Shown here: in pieces, positions 1-11,575 of the stretch
Layout of the letters: every line of letters begins with the position of its first letter
Position numbering within the stretch: position 1 is the stretch's first letter
DNA from: Diadophis punctatus similis
Lineage: Eukaryota; Chordata; Lepidosauria; Squamata; Dipsadidae
Reading direction: 5' to 3'
Length of the DNA: 64,000 nt
Assembly: GCA_023053685.1 (NCBI GenBank)
Contig: JALIGW010000016.1
Span: 12,964,280 to 13,028,279 of the forward strand
Program-made: the position numbers and the translations under genes
Notes under the pieces: generated by a model
The model's input: the letters and a program-made list of their open reading frames with translations, nothing else
Database searches by the model: none
Told to the model about the DNA's origin: nothing

Positions 1-690
1 ATCTAATTTTGCGAAGCTTCTTCTCTGGTAACATTGTACTGCTAACCAGGGCATACAAAACCTTTGCCAGACCAATTCTCGAATACAGCTCATCTGCCTG
101 GAACCCACACTGTATATCGGACATTAATACAATTGAGCGAGTCCAGAGGTATTTCATGAGAATAATACTCCACTCCTCTGCTCACAATAGAATACCTTAT
201 ACCGCCAGGCTTAAAATTTTGGGCTAGGAAAACATAGAATGACGCTGCCTACGGTCTGACCTAAGCAAGGTACACAAAATTGTCTGCTACAACGTCCTAC
301 CTATCAATGACTACTTCAGCTTCAACCGCAATAATACACAGGCAAACAATAGATACAAACTCAAGGTAAACTGCTCCAAACTCCATTGTAGAAAATATGA
401 CTTCAGCAATAGAATGTTCAATGCCTGGAATGCACTACCTGACTCGGTTGTTACATCCTCAAACCCCCATAGCTTTAACCTTAAACTGTCTACCGTGGAC
501 AGCACACCATTCCTAAGAGGTCTGTAAGGGGGTATGCATAAGCGCACCGACGTGCCTACCATCCCTGTCCTACCGTCCCCATTTATTTGTACTCATTTCC
601 TGTGTTCATGTCCATGTTTAAACTTATACCTGTTCTCTCGTATATGTTTGACAAAATAAATAAAATAAAAATAAATAAATAAATCATCTA
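1..690 (+). mobile_element. CR1-superfamily LINE, 3' end (copy 1)
   Basis: This is the degraded 3' end of a non-LTR retrotransposon, cut by the window start. The reading frame from base 9 has the RT C-terminal motif of CR1/L2/Rex1-type LINEs (residues FARPILEYSS, WNP, then IERVQR) and hits a stop near 228; later parts survive in other frames. A shared 3' UTR block (gcataagcgcacc) follows at about 535, and the copy ends in a TGACAAAATAAATAAA-type tail near 650-690. The same family recurs at 4142, 11166, 25226, 31518 and, inverted, at 34432. The exact clade is not resolved. Confidence 0.8.
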
Positions 691-1484
691 CACACCAAGA
701 ATATATGCCTTCTGTACACTGCTCCTGCACTCTGGATCAGCCTCCCCCCAGATTCATGGCGATGACCCCCCCAGAAGGCCATTAGGGGCTATTTTTCTTC
801 CTAATCATGAGAGCTAGGATGCTAGAGAAGCCCAATACCTGTACACTTGTTTCATAAACTTTTTTCTTTTTTCTTTGTATTAGATTATTCTAACATAGAA
901 ATATAAAAAAAACCTGATGGCCAGTGGTCCACGGAGTTTACCCTGTGAGTTTTTGTTTGTTTGTTTCTTTTCTTTTTAATTTATTATTTTAAACATGATT
1001 TTTTATTTACTTAAATTAAACATATAACTTGTTTAGTTGTAGAGGTTTTTTTAAAAAAATAGATATTCCCGTTTCTGTAAAGCAAAGGAAAAGGTTGTTT
1101 TCACTTAGTGACAGCTTCCTTTGACAACCAAGGTGCTAATCCCAATTGCACCTTGTGCTAAATGAGGACTACTTCTGAGTGTAAAATGGCCAGAATTGTG
1201 TATTTAAAATAGGAGGCCATGTACATTTTTTAAGTACAGTAAATACACGATTCTGGTCAGAATGTAAGTCAAGGGTCTAAGCAGGTTGCCAGCTGGTCAA
1301 TCTCTGGATGACCCAGAGCTAGGAGATCTGGAATGCCTCCAAATCCATGCAAGATAAGATACATATAAATTGCTAGTTTTGGTTGAAAACCAAAAAAGAA
1401 TCAAATTTCCTGAGATGCGTCAAATTAAAAAGTGTTGAAATGAAAGATGGGCAAGATAAGTGTTTGGTATTTGTTTGGATTGTC
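691..1484. other. no recognisable feature
   Basis: AT-rich sequence with poly-T and poly-A runs. I see no gene, no terminal repeats and no LINE protein motif. Confidence 0.4.
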
Positions 1485-1624
1485 AATGACAACCTGCTTC
1501 TTAGCAATAATATATTAGTGTCTATTCTTTGCCACAAAGAAGAGGGGGGGTGTCAACCTATTCTCCAAAGCACCCGAAGGCAGGACAAGAAACAATGGAT
1601 AGAAACTAATCAAGGAGAGAAGCA

Positions 1625-1919
1625 ATAGCAATAACACTTAGACTTATATACTGCTTCATAGTGCTTTACAGCCCTCTCTAAGCGGTTTTACAGAGTTCAG
1701 CATATTGCCCCCAACAATCTGCTGTACACCTCCCTGAGTCCCTCGGGAGTAGGGCGGCATATAAGAAAACCAAAATAAATAAATAAATAAATAAAATCTG
1801 GGTCCTCATTTTACTGACCTCAGAAGGATGGAAGGCTGAGTCAACCTTGAGCCAGTGAGATTTGAACAGCTGAACTGCTGAACTGCAGTGCTGCACTTTA
1901 ACCACTGTGCCACCTCGGC
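1625..1919 (-). mobile_element. tRNA-derived SINE (family A), minus strand
   Basis: On the minus strand it has the family A head (ggtggcacagtggttaaag), the middle caaggttgactcagccttcc, and the 3' part taagtgttattgctat. It lies inside the CR1 fragment, with a short gcaa duplication at the junctions. It is itself split by a 73-bp insertion at 1722-1794. Family A also occurs at 29017, 34150, 42704, 49541, 56727 and 57270. Confidence 0.85.
1722..1794 (+). mobile_element. L2-like LINE tail inserted in the SINE
   Basis: A short fragment (ccctgagtccctcgggag, agggcggcatataag, then an AAAT-type tail) interrupts the SINE. It is flanked by aatctg at 1716-1721 and 1795-1800, a six-base target duplication. 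Similar tails occur at 9480-9560 (inverted) and 48398-48552. Confidence 0.7.
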
Positions 1920-1988
1920 AACCTAGAACTAAGGAGAAATTATTTGACAGTGAGACCAATTAACCACTGGAATGACTTGCCTCTAGAA

Positions 1989-2333
1989 CAGGGGTGTCAA
2001 ACTCAATTTCATTGAGGGCCGCATCAGGGTTGTGTTTGACCTTGGGGGGCCAGAGTGGGCATGGCCAGCTCAACGTCACTCATGTCCAGGGCTCCTGTGG
2101 TGGCCTGAGCACTCTGCCAGTGAAAATGGTCTCCCAAGCTCTGTTTTTGCCTGCGACGGCCTCCTGCAACCCTCTGCCAGTGAAAACAGAGCTCGGTAGG
2201 GCCGGTCATCGCCCTCGCCAGCTCCATTTTTGCTGGCAGAGGCACCTTCGCTGTTTCCAAGGTGGCTCTGTGGGCCAGATCTAAGCACCCGCAGGCCGGA
2301 TCCAGCCCCCAGGGCTTGAATTTGACACCCCTT
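1989..2333. mobile_element. hAT-type MITE, family 1
   Basis: Terminal inverted repeats start caggggtgtcaaactcaa and end ttgaatttgacacccctt. The perfect 8-bp target duplication CTCTAGAA lies at 1981-1988 and 2334-2341. There is no transposase ORF, so it is non-autonomous; the short ORFs inside are artefacts. It interrupts the CR1 fragment. A truncated relative lies at 9855. Confidence 0.9.
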
Positions 2334-2418
2334 CTCTAGAAGTTGTGAATGCTCCAACATTGGAAGTTTTTAAGAAGAGATTAAGCAATGGGATCTTTTG
2401 GAATTTTCCTTCAGTAAC

Positions 2419-2421
<3 letters not shown>

Positions 2422-2500
<79 letters not shown>

Positions 2501-2519
2501 TGTGTCTGTGTCTGTGTAT
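2422..2519. repeat. (TG)n microsatellite
   Basis: About 98 bases of TG repeat with a TA interruption near 2464 and a TCTG tail. Confidence 0.98.
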
Positions 2520-2520
2520 G

Positions 2521-3464
2521 TACTGAATCTGGCTAAGGATAAAGCCCTTCTGAATTTTTCGATTGTTATGTGGCTAAGATATCTAACTGGTTGAAGACGG
2601 TGTGCAAAATTGCTCTAGAACTGGGTAGAGTGGGAAAATCTGCTTGCAGCTCTAAATCAATGTTCCACTATTTGAGATCAATTAGTGCAATTTCCTTTGC
2701 TCCTCATAGTGATGGCTGGCCGTGAAAAGCTGTAAGGATGCATTTTGGCATGTATTACTTGGCACCAGGTAGACAGTCTTAAATTTTAAGTTTGAGATAT
2801 GAATGTTCAAGATGCTGAAGGTGTGAAGAATAATACCAGGTATATATTTTCTTGGGAGCTATCAAGAAGAAATATTAATTTTAATTTCAATGTATGTTCC
2901 ATATAACTGTCAAAAGCAACTTGCTAAAATATCTTAAAGAGGGTAAAGTGGAAGACTTATTTTTTTTTTAAAAAAACCTGGAGATATTCAGTAAAGGAGT
3001 ATAAATTTCAGTGCAGCACTTAATGCTACACATCTATCACATATCGAGTGAAATATGAGATTTAGAAAATAATATTTTTTTAAAATATTTATGGCACAAC
3101 TATAAACATGGCAACATAGGTAATTTATGTAGAAATAAAAACCTAAATATTAAAATTATGTCTGTAACATTTCCAGTTTAAAGTCTGGCATCTTAACCAC
3201 TATACCAAATTAGTGTTCCATATAGTTCCATATAAACTATATATTATTGTTTGAGTCATTCCTAGACTCTTTGTTTGTGTGTTTGTGTTTGTGTTTGTGT
3301 GTCTATGCATGTATATACAACTGGTCCAGCACAGAACAAAGTTGTCACTTTATTTAGCAAAACTAAGTAGGTTTGTCTGAGGGATATTAAGTGAATGGTA
3401 TCCTCCCCAGCTAAAGGAGAGTTTGCAGCATTTTAGGACCAACACTCTTTATATTTTACATCAG
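2521..3464. other. no recognisable feature
   Basis: AT-rich, apparently old sequence. A short TTTG-rich stretch lies near 3272-3302. No gene or intact repeat is seen. Confidence 0.4.
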
Positions 3465-3591
3465 TGGTTCCCAAACTTTTTCAGTCCACCGCCCCCTTGG
3501 TGCTACAAACTCATCCTCAGTGACCCCCACCTCCTTCAGGTGGGCGTGGCTTGGTGGTCATGTGACCGGGTGGGTGAGGCCAACTTGTAAA
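3465..3591. mobile_element. hAT-type MITE left part (CAGTGGTTCCCAAAC)
   Basis: It begins cagtggttcccaaacttttt, an hAT-type terminal repeat close to that of the intact element at 55162. The right terminus is missing. The interior has the gggcgtggc and catgtgaccggg motifs also seen in the element at 63865. Confidence 0.6.
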
Positions 3592-3658
3592 ATGTGGTGA
3601 AACTCACTTAACAATGCTCTTGCTTAGTAACCAAAATTTTGGGCTCAATTGTGGTTAT
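3592..3658 (-). mobile_element. fragment of Tigger-like MITE
   Basis: The reverse complement matches part of the complete element at 5002-5357 (accacaattgagcccaaaat, then gttaagtgagttt). It is bounded on the right by the polypyrimidine tract. Confidence 0.65.
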
Positions 3659-3660
3659 AA

Positions 3661-3725
3661 GTCTTTCTTTTCTTTTCTTTTCTTTTCTTTTCTTTTCTTT
3701 TCTTTTCTTTTCTTTTCTTTTCTTT

Positions 3726-3784
<59 letters not shown>

Positions 3785-3894
3785 GTCTTCCTTCCTTCCT
3801 TTCTTTCCTCCCTTCCCCCTTTTCTTTCTTTCTTTCTCTTTCTTTCTTTCTTTCTTTCCTCCCTTCCCCTTCTTCTTTCTTTTTTCTTTTTTTT

Positions 3895-3926
<32 letters not shown>

Positions 3927-4064
3927 TTTCATTTTCTTTCTGTCTTCCTTCCTTCCTTCCTTCCTTCCTTCCTTCCTTCCATCCATCCATCCATCCATCC
4001 ATCCATCCATCCTTCCTTCCTTCCTTCCTTCCTTCCTTCCTTCCCTCCCTCCCTCCCTCCCTCC

Positions 4065-4131
<67 letters not shown>

Positions 4132-4137
4132 TTTTCT
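3661..4137. repeat. composite polypyrimidine tract
   Basis: About 480 bases with nearly all pyrimidines on this strand, in successive blocks: TTTTC, TTTC, mixed CCTT/CCCTT, CCTT, CATC, CCCT, TC and TTTC. The very long ORFs here are low-complexity translations and are not genes. Confidence 0.97.
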
Positions 4138-4141
4138 TTCT

Positions 4142-4714
4142 TGAGTCCACTGTAACAACATTGCCAAAAAGGCATTAAGAGTTGTTAACCTAATATTGCG
4201 TAGCTTCTTCCCTGGTAATATTGTACTTCTAACTAGAGCATACAAAATATTTGCTAGACCAATTCTCGAATACAGCTCATCTGTCTGGAACCCTCACTAC
4301 ATATCGGACATTAATACAATTGAGAATGTCCAGAGATATTTCATGAGAAGAGTCCTCCACTCCTCTGATCGCAACAGAATACCTTACGCCACAAGACTTG
4401 AAATTTTGGTCTTAGACAATTTAGAACTACGTCGCCTTCAGTCTGACCTAAGTATAGCACATAAAATTATCTGCTACAATGCCCTACCTGTCAATGACTA
4501 CTTCAGCTTCAACCGCAACAATACACAAGCACACAATAGATACAAACTTAAGGTAAACCACTCCAAACTCGATTGCAGAAAATACGACTTCAGCAACAGA
4601 GTGATCAATGCCTGGAATGCATTACCTGACTCTGTGGTTTCTTCCCCAAACCCCCAAAACTTTAACCTTAGACTGTCTACTGTCGACCTCACCCCATTCC
4701 TAAGAGGTCTGTAA
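4142..4714 (+). pseudogene. LINE ORF2 C-terminal fragment
   Basis: An open frame of about 190 codons runs from the truncation point to a TAA stop at 4712-4714. It encodes the end of the reverse transcriptase protein: the thumb-side motif FARPILEYSSSVWNP, then NTIENVQRYFMRR, then KYDFSNRVINAWNALPDS, ending LTPFLRGL. These are the conserved C-terminal blocks of CR1/L2/Rex1 LINEs. The endonuclease and RT catalytic domains are absent, so the piece cannot be functional alone. No host start codon or promoter is implied. Confidence 0.85.
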
Positions 4715-4905
4715 GGGGCGTGCATAAGCGCACCAACGTGCCTACCGTCCCTGTCCTTCTGTCCCCATGTATTTGTAACCATATCACGTATTCATAACCA
4801 TGTTTACACATTCATGTATTCACAATCGTGTTTATACTTTCTCTGTAATCGTATATATGCTTGACAAATAAAATAAATAAAATAAAATAAATAAAAATAC
4901 TTGGA
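4142..4905 (+). mobile_element. CR1-superfamily LINE, 3' end (copy 2, best preserved)
   Basis: The copy is 5' truncated exactly at the end of the polypyrimidine tract. It has an open C-terminal reading frame, the shared 3' UTR (gcataagcgcacc, then gtgcctaccgtccctgtcc), and a TGACAAATAAAATAAATAAA tail ending near 4905. It is the best reference for the other five copies of this family in the window. Confidence 0.88.
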
Positions 4906-5001
4906 TATTTTTGTAGCTCCATCATTATGCTTTTATTGTTTATTTGTCTGCTCTTTTAATTTATCGCTTGCCTTTTCTCTAACTGCTCAAGGAATCTTAT
5001 A

Positions 5002-5357
5002 CAGGTAGTCCTCAACTTATGACCACAATTAAGTCCAAAATTTCTGTTGCTAAGGAAGTTAAGTGAGTTTTGCCACATCTTATGACCTTTGTTGCCACTG
5101 TTGTTAAGTGAAGTGCTGCAGTTGTTAAGTTAGTAACATAGTTAAGGGAATTTGGCTTCCCCATTTGCTTTGCTTGTCTGAAGGTCGCAAAAAAAAAGGA
5201 TCACGTGACTCTGGGATTCTGCGACCTTCAAAAATATGAGCCAGTTGCCAAGCTGCAATGGTCGTAAGTATGAAAAACAGTCATAAGTCACTTTTTTCAG
5301 TGCCGTTGTAACTTTGAACAGTCACTAAACAAATGATTGTAGGTTGAGGATTACCTG
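5002..5357. mobile_element. Tigger-like MITE (CAGGTAGTCCTCAAC ends)
   Basis: Inverted termini are caggtagtcctcaactta on the left and taggttgaggattacctg on the right, flanked by TA on both sides (5000-5001 and 5358-5359). TA duplication and CAGG ends fit the pogo/Tigger branch of Tc1/mariner. There is no transposase, so it is a non-autonomous copy. Relatives lie at 3592, 8346 and 58728. Confidence 0.85.
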
Positions 5358-5448
5358 TATCAGTATCTCCCTTCATTTCATGCTCACTAGAAGTCCAATG
5401 AAGTCCAACTGGATTGAAACTAATTATTTCACTCAGGGAGTTTCCATG

Positions 5449-5870
<422 letters not shown>

Positions 5871-5902
<32 letters not shown>
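5871..5902. repeat. (TG)n microsatellite, right half
   Basis: This continues the TG array after the solo LTR. Together with 5538-5580 it reconstitutes one array. Confidence 0.95.
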
Positions 5903-5904
<2 letters not shown>

Positions 5905-6597
5905 TGTGTATGGGGGGTGGGGGGAATAGAACTTGGGTCTTTTGGGGTGCCTGTCCAGTATCTTAACCACCATACCGTAATGCCTCTTTTAACCTTGATA
6001 AAGCATGTGAATACTCTGTAACTAAAAACAGAACAAGTTTTAACTAACCAAGTAGCAATCATTATGTTTTAGATTAAATTCAGAGGGGATATTCAGATCT
6101 TTGAGATACTCAGAAGGCAGATAGGTTTTTTTGTTTATTGGCTTTTTGAGGTAACAATGAAAGTTAAAAGTGTGAGAAGAACCACTCCGTATATGAAAAC
6201 CTCTACTCATTTTTAATTGTATATTCTAAAGTCAGAGGGAAGATAGATGGCAAAAAATATGACTATGGGAGAAACAAAAGTTACCATTGATTTCTTGGGG
6301 AAAAAAATAGTAAGTCGGTTAAGCTAAACAGTTTTTCCAATGGAAAACTATTTATAACGGCTTTTCAGATTTATTGTTACCGATTATTGTAATAGAATGC
6401 AATAAAGTTTAATAGGTTTCCAGAAATTAAGCATAAGTTCGCGTTTATTATTCTTCCCCAAAGTGGCAAAGGCTTTATTCTTCTTTTATTTGACAGAGTC
6501 TGTGTCTCTACTTAATGCAGATTATTAAAAAAACAAACCTTAACCTGTTTGTTAACGTCCCTTTGATAAAGTTGCTGATCCTTTTGTTATTTCCTGA
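5903..6597. other. no recognisable feature
   Basis: AT-rich sequence after a short G-rich stretch (5909-5921). No gene or repeat family recognised. Confidence 0.4.
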
Positions 6598-6756
6598 ACT
6601 TCTCTTCTCTTCTCTTCTCTTCTCTTCTCTTCTCTTCTCTTCTCTTCTCTTCTCTTCTCTTCTCTTCTCTTCTCTTCTCTTCTCTTCTCTCTTCTCTTCT
6701 CTTCTCTTCTCTCCCTCCCTCCCTCCCTCCCTCCCTCCCTCCCTCCCTCCCTCCCT

Positions 6757-6814
<58 letters not shown>
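6598..6814. repeat. polypyrimidine microsatellite (TTCTC, CCCT, TC)
   Basis: Three pure blocks in order: TCTTC pentamers to about 6712, CCCT tetramers to about 6762, then TC dimers. The overlapping ORFs are low-complexity. Confidence 0.98.
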
Positions 6815-6817
<3 letters not shown>

Positions 6818-7599
6818 CCTCTAGGTTCAGCCAGCTGGACTGTTGTGTGCAAATATTTAAGGCCCCAGATCTTCTCTGAAAATGAAATAATCAGATTTGC
6901 TCTCTCAGAAACCATGAACTCCGATTGGGCTATGGTTATTTGAATTCTGTGAGATGCTGTTCGACTGCAAACATAAATGAAAAAGGAAAAAATATATAAA
7001 TGCATTTTGCATAAATGCATATAAATGTGCATTTGACCGTAAACCGCAATTGAATATTTGTGCCAATAGATGTCCTATTTACTTGAGGCTTTTTAAAAGA
7101 CACATCGATGTTGAAACAAGGGAGAAATCCACATTTTTATTTTTATGCGGATAGAAGCAATAAAGGGGAAGAAATCCATTTTAGACGCAATACATGCAAA
7201 TCCAAGACAGTCTGACCTTTCTATAATCTTATCCAGGTCTGATAAACGAGTGCATCAATGCACGGCTTGACTTTTTAGGTGGGGAAGAGGGATGTATGAA
7301 CCACAGCGAATTTAAAAAAAAACACCCAGAAAGGATATTAGAACATGCTGATTTCATTGAATAACGATTAAGTATTTGGGCTTAGTTTGCACAATGTGAC
7401 ATATTTAACCCAGTTCATGTTTTCACAAGCAAAGCGATATTTGAATATCCTTGACCTCTGACCTCCTCAGATGAGATTTGGTTTCAGGGAAGGTTTGAAT
7501 TGCCAAGAAATCTGAGGTCTGTTTTCTCAGTACATTTGAGGCTCGTCTTCTTTTTGTACCTTTTAGTGAACTGAATCAGGCAAAAATTGAAGCTTGTGT
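6815..7599. other. no recognisable feature
   Basis: Moderately AT-rich sequence without microsatellites. I see no splice-bounded ORF or repeat signature. Confidence 0.4.
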
Positions 7600-8130
7600 G
7601 CAGTGCCTATAGAGATTCTCAATCATGCAGGTCATGGTTGTCCCAAAGGTGCTTTTTCAAGATTTTCTGGATTTTCTGGATTTTCTTTGAAGACGTTTTG
7701 CTTCTCATCCAAGAAACTCAGAAGAAGAGAGCTAAAGAAGCTTCTTGGATGAGAAGCAAAATATCAGAGAATTTTTACTTCTCTGTTGAATAAAATAAAT
7801 GAGAAGCTCCCACAGTTGACTGCATTTAGCTGATTTAAATAACTTTATAATCATATCAAAATATTTACGGTACCATGCATTCTTCTTTACAGCAAGTTCA
7901 GAGCAGACTTCTTACAGAGACCTCATGGAGACAAGCACATAATGGAGACTGGAAACCACATCCATCTCCATGCTTAATTCTTTGCACATGCTCAGTAGCA
8001 CTTTACTCTCATTGGCTGACTGAGTTACCACATGACTCTTCCAGCTCATGAATATTCCAACACAAACTGTCTTCAAAGGCAAACCAGAAAGTCCAGTTGC
8101 CTCTTGGAAAAGCACCTTTGGGACATCATT
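7600..8130. mobile_element. palindromic interspersed repeat, possibly Penelope-like
   Basis: Inverted copies of one module occur at 7682-7716 (ttgaagacgttttgcttctc) and 7735-7770 (gaagcttcttggatgagaag). They are flanked by the outer motif ggttgtcccaaaggtgcttt (7635) and its complement aagcacctttgggacatcat (8111). The same outer and inner motifs recur at 24750-25005 and 51658-51745. The inner motif resembles a hammerhead ribozyme core, as reported for Penelope-like elements. No RT or GIY-YIG protein is present, so the class is tentative. Confidence 0.5.
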
Positions 8131-8345
8131 GTGCAGTGTTTCATAGGCATAAATGGTTACTCAGTGCTCAAGGCTGAAGGCCCAAATATGCATCAACTCA
8201 ACTCATGTGTAGAATGGTGAATTTGTACTTTTGGGTTTTATTGGTTTTCATTTTCTCCATTCCACTTCCACACTGGGTTGGAAATGTGCATTTTCATTGC
8301 AGAATTAAAAAAAACTGCATTTTTTCTTGCAGATTTATCCTGATA

Positions 8346-8713
8346 CAGATAGTCCCCAACTTACAAACATTCAGAGTTACAACTGAGAGTACTTACAACC
8401 CAGTCCCAAAGTTCCAACAGCTGCCCCTCCTATGGCCACTTGATCATATTGTGGGTACTTGGCAACCAGCCCATATTTACAGTCATTTGCAGTGTTCTGT
8501 GGTGACATGACTGCGTTTTATGCCACTTTGGTAAAAACAAAAACAAAAAAAAACCTTCTGGTTTTTGGCAAAACTGGCCCATGGGAAACAATTAGTTCAT
8601 TTAATGAGTACCACAAATAAAGCTGTAAAATCTGATTGGTCACATGGGCGACTTGCTTTATGTCCATCACAACTTACAGCATGCAACATTACAGTGGTAA
8701 GTCAAGGACTACT
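8346..8713. mobile_element. Tigger-like MITE, second copy
   Basis: Ends are cagatagtccccaactta and taagtcaaggactact, flanked by TA at 8344-8345 and 8714-8715. The ends match those of the 5002 element with a few changes. The interior is diverged and contains an A-rich stretch near 8533-8553. It has no coding capacity. Confidence 0.75.
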
Positions 8714-8984
8714 TACAACTCCTAAAAGCATTTTGAATAACTTTTTAATTTTTATATTTTTATTGTTAGTTTTACGGTTTATATCAGCAATTCACCCTCC
8801 TACTATATGCATTACTGTGCTTTTTAATTGAATACTTACAGTGCAAATGAAGAAACAGCAAAGAACTAAATGATAAATTTGTGATTCAGGTAAATCTACA
8901 ATAAAATGCAAATCAAAATTCATTTCTGTAAAGTGAGCACACAGTCTTCTTTCCTACATCCAACCTTTTTGTTTGCAACTAAGG

Positions 8985-9058
8985 GTAAGGGTCTCCTGCT
9001 TGGGCAGGGGGTTGGACTAGATGACCTGCAAGGTCCCTTCCGACTCTGTTAATCTGTT
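8985..9058 (+). mobile_element. CR1-type 3' terminal fragment
   Basis: It carries the diagnostic CR1 end: tctcctgcttgggcaggggg, then ttggactagatgacctgc, then aaggtcccttccgactctg. Only the last 70 or so bases are present. It could belong to the tRNA/CR1 composite SINE seen at 36958, whose tail has the same subfamily bases. Confidence 0.75.
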
Positions 9059-9480
9059 AAAACTTCCGAAGATCAGAAATGTCGCATCCATCCATTTGTC
9101 CATGCATCCATTCACCCATCCAACATGCCATTTCATTTCTTAGAACTCTGAATGTGTTACAGTTAATAACATAATATTAAAACATAAAAAATAACAATAT
9201 AATCATAACATCATGAAGTTCTTGATACATCATCATTCAGTCAGCGTAATGAGTAAATCTTTATGTACTGAGATGCCACACAACTTGAAGCTCCAACTTT
9301 TGTATCCAGATACAAGTGCATTGTTTTAAAGATTTAGAATGAAGTAAAACTTAGATCTACCAAGATTATTCCTTGGTGCCCTGGTAACTATTATGTTATC
9401 AATTATTATTTGCTATGAAACCGATGCTTCTTTGCATTTTTTTTATCTCCACTCATTGTGTTGTGTTTTACAAAATAGAA
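9059..9480. other. no recognisable feature
   Basis: AT-rich sequence with a minor CATC cluster near 9085-9120. No gene seen. Confidence 0.4.
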
Positions 9481-9565
9481 CAGTTTTACGCTATATTTAT
9501 TTATTTATTTATTTATTTTGTTATTCTTATATGCCGCCCAACTCCCGAAGGACTATATTGTACAA
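9481..9565 (-). mobile_element. L2-like LINE tail, inverted
   Basis: A TTTA-type repeat (9497-9520) followed by tatgccgcccaactcccgaa is the reverse complement of the L2-like end (cgggagttgggcggcata). Only the terminus is present. Confidence 0.6.
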
Positions 9566-9854
9566 AAATTGCATTAGCATAGTGGCACATATGAAGTAGG
9601 ATGTCTAAAGATGAGCATCCAGAGGAAATTGTATGGATTCTATCATGTGAGAAAGATTAAGCTATACAACAAGAATAAATGCACACGCAGCAAAGCAATT
9701 CACATAACCTGTGACATTAATGCCTTCTCACAATTTACTTGCATTCAACAGCATGTTTACAAGGCTGTAAAAGTACTAAAAGGTGTTTCACAAATGTTTT
9801 GGCATTTATCCCATTCTTGGGAGCCACAACTGAATTCTGATTGTCTTTTTAGAA

Positions 9855-10070
9855 CAGGGGTGTCAAACTCAAGGCCCGGGGGCCGGATCTGGCCCGCAGG
9901 GTGCTTAGATCTGGCCCACGGGGCTGCCCTGGAAACAGTGAAGGACTGTCCTGCAGTACCTCTGCCAGTAAAAATGAAGCTGGGAGGGCCATGTGCAGCC
10001 GTCCCGACTCCATTTTCACTGGCAGGATGCTCATTCGTGTTTCCTGGGACTCTGAATTTCTATAACCCAT
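9855..10070. mobile_element. hAT-type MITE family 1, right end lost
   Basis: It starts caggggtgtcaaactcaagg, like the complete copy at 1989, and shares the interior ggccggatctggcccgcag and tctgccagtaaaaatg. The matching right terminus is not found. Confidence 0.75.
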
Positions 10071-11165
10071 GAGCTAACATGGATGTACTTTAAGTTTTGC
10101 CTGGGGGGCTTTATGTTCGATTATTGGACTCACTGTTTGAGCAGCTTGCTGTTTGTGTTATGGACTAATTGGCCATTGCCTGGGGAATTAATCTGGGCTT
10201 GCTGGTGGCTGGCTTCGGTTGGGACAGTTCTAATGCCGGGTGAAGAGCACTGCCAGGTGAAGACCAATAAAACCCTCCATAAACCACACTGACGTTAAGT
10301 GAGTGGGGCAGTACATAGATCAATTACTGTACCTGATACAATATGAGATCAGGTAGAAGGAGCACAATCTCATCAATTAAAGAATGCAATCTCATGAGAC
10401 CCAGGAAGTGTATTGTTTTGGTTTTGGTGCCTGCCCTGCTGACTTTTTAATATGATACTGCTTGGTGCCTGATTTAGGAGATGGAAACTTAGTGAAGCCA
10501 GTTTAATTTCAGATTTTTTTTTATTCTGATCCATCATTTTTATTTCTTTCATTACATGTTAAGGTTTTAGGGGGAGTTGCATGTATTTATATTGATCTAA
10601 TTTTAAATTCTGAGTCATTTTGGCCAAAGGGGCATCTACATACAATTGAAATATACACATACAGTACATAAATCTATGATCCAATGGAACTAGATCAAAC
10701 AAAGCCTTATTTTTTTTCCTCCTTTGTTACTTTGGATCTTCCTTCTGACAGAATTTTCATACAAGAAAGTAGTGATCAGATCAAGAAGAATTATAAATGT
10801 ATATTCATTTTTTGAACTCCTTTTTGGTGACTGACTGTACACTTTGAGAAGGAGGCAATTAGGACATATTGGCAGAATTTAGAGCAAGATACCATTTCAC
10901 ACTCTCCCAATATGCGAAAAGCATTTTAGAAATGGACCTGATGAATATGGATGATGGTACAATATATTTGAATCATGCTAAACTAAAAAGGCATGTGAAA
11001 TATCTCCAGTTTGTCCCACTCAACAACATCACAAATTATGACCTGTCCCACTCAACAGCATCACAAATTGTGACCTTAACAAACTTCTGAACATGTATCA
11101 CAGCTAAGAAACCACAGAATGTTTGATTAAAAAAACAACAATTGCAATATTCAATAGAAACTGTG
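10071..11165. other. no gene; small tandem duplication
   Basis: No recognised element. At 10150-10290 there is a stretch with an AATAAA signal (10266) that could be old LTR sequence, but I see no ends. A 32-bp direct duplication occupies 11013-11044 and 11045-11076 (starts gtcccactcaaca), with three differences. The 73-codon ORF at 10869-11090 spans it and matches nothing I recognise. Confidence 0.4.
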
Positions 11166-11575
11166 GGCAATATACCAAAATGTCCTTCCTGTCAATGATT
11201 ACTTCAGCTTCAACTGCAACAATACACGAGCATGCAATAGATACAAACTTAATGTAAACCGCTCCAAACTCAACTGCAGAAAATACGTCTTCAGCAACTG
11301 AGTGATCAATGCCTGGAATGCACTCCCTGACTCTGTGGTTTCTTCCCCAACCCCCCTAAACTTTAACCTTAGACTGTCTACAGTAGACCTCTCCCCATTC
11401 CTAAGAGGTCTGTAAGGGGTGTGCATAAGCGCACCACTGTGCCTACCTGTGTCTTACTGTCCTATTGTCCTCATTTATCTGTACTTCTATGCTTATGTTA
11501 TGTTATGTTCATACAAACACCTATTATCTTGTACATGTTTGACAAACAAACAAACAAATAAATAAAGTAAGTAAG
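11166..11575 (+). mobile_element. CR1-superfamily LINE, 3' end (copy 3)
   Basis: A 5'-truncated copy matching 4484-4905 of the window: coding part (gtcaatgattacttcagctt onward), stop and UTR (gcataagcgcaccac), then a TGACAAACAAACAAATAAATAAA-type tail. The frame is broken by a stop after SATE (tgagtgatcaat). Confidence 0.85.

Larger units (their letters stand above)
1485..2400 (+). mobile_element. CR1 LINE 3' fragment, split by three insertions
   Basis: CR1 sequence appears in three blocks: about 1485-1624, 1916-1988 and 2334-2400. Together they follow the same order as the uninterrupted copies at 43165 and 48940 (ttgccacaaagaagagg, then ctccaaagcacc, then gcaacctagaact, then agaagttgtgaat). 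A SINE splits blocks one and two, and an hAT MITE splits two and three. The usual CR1 terminal block (ggggttggactagaagac) is absent; a TG repeat follows instead. Confidence 0.85.

Noticed and set aside
3614..4245. Long ORFs on both strands (poly Leu-Ser-Phe, Lys-Glu-Arg)
   Set aside because: They are translations of the polypyrimidine tract and have no protein-like composition.
7732..7770. Functional hammerhead ribozyme
   Set aside because: This copy has CTAAAGA in place of CTGAAGA and CAAAA in place of CGAAA, so core bases are lost; only the family motif is kept.
10869..11090. 73-codon ORF starting MAEFRARYHF
   Set aside because: It contains a 32-bp tandem duplication, has no motif I recognise, and no splice or promoter context.
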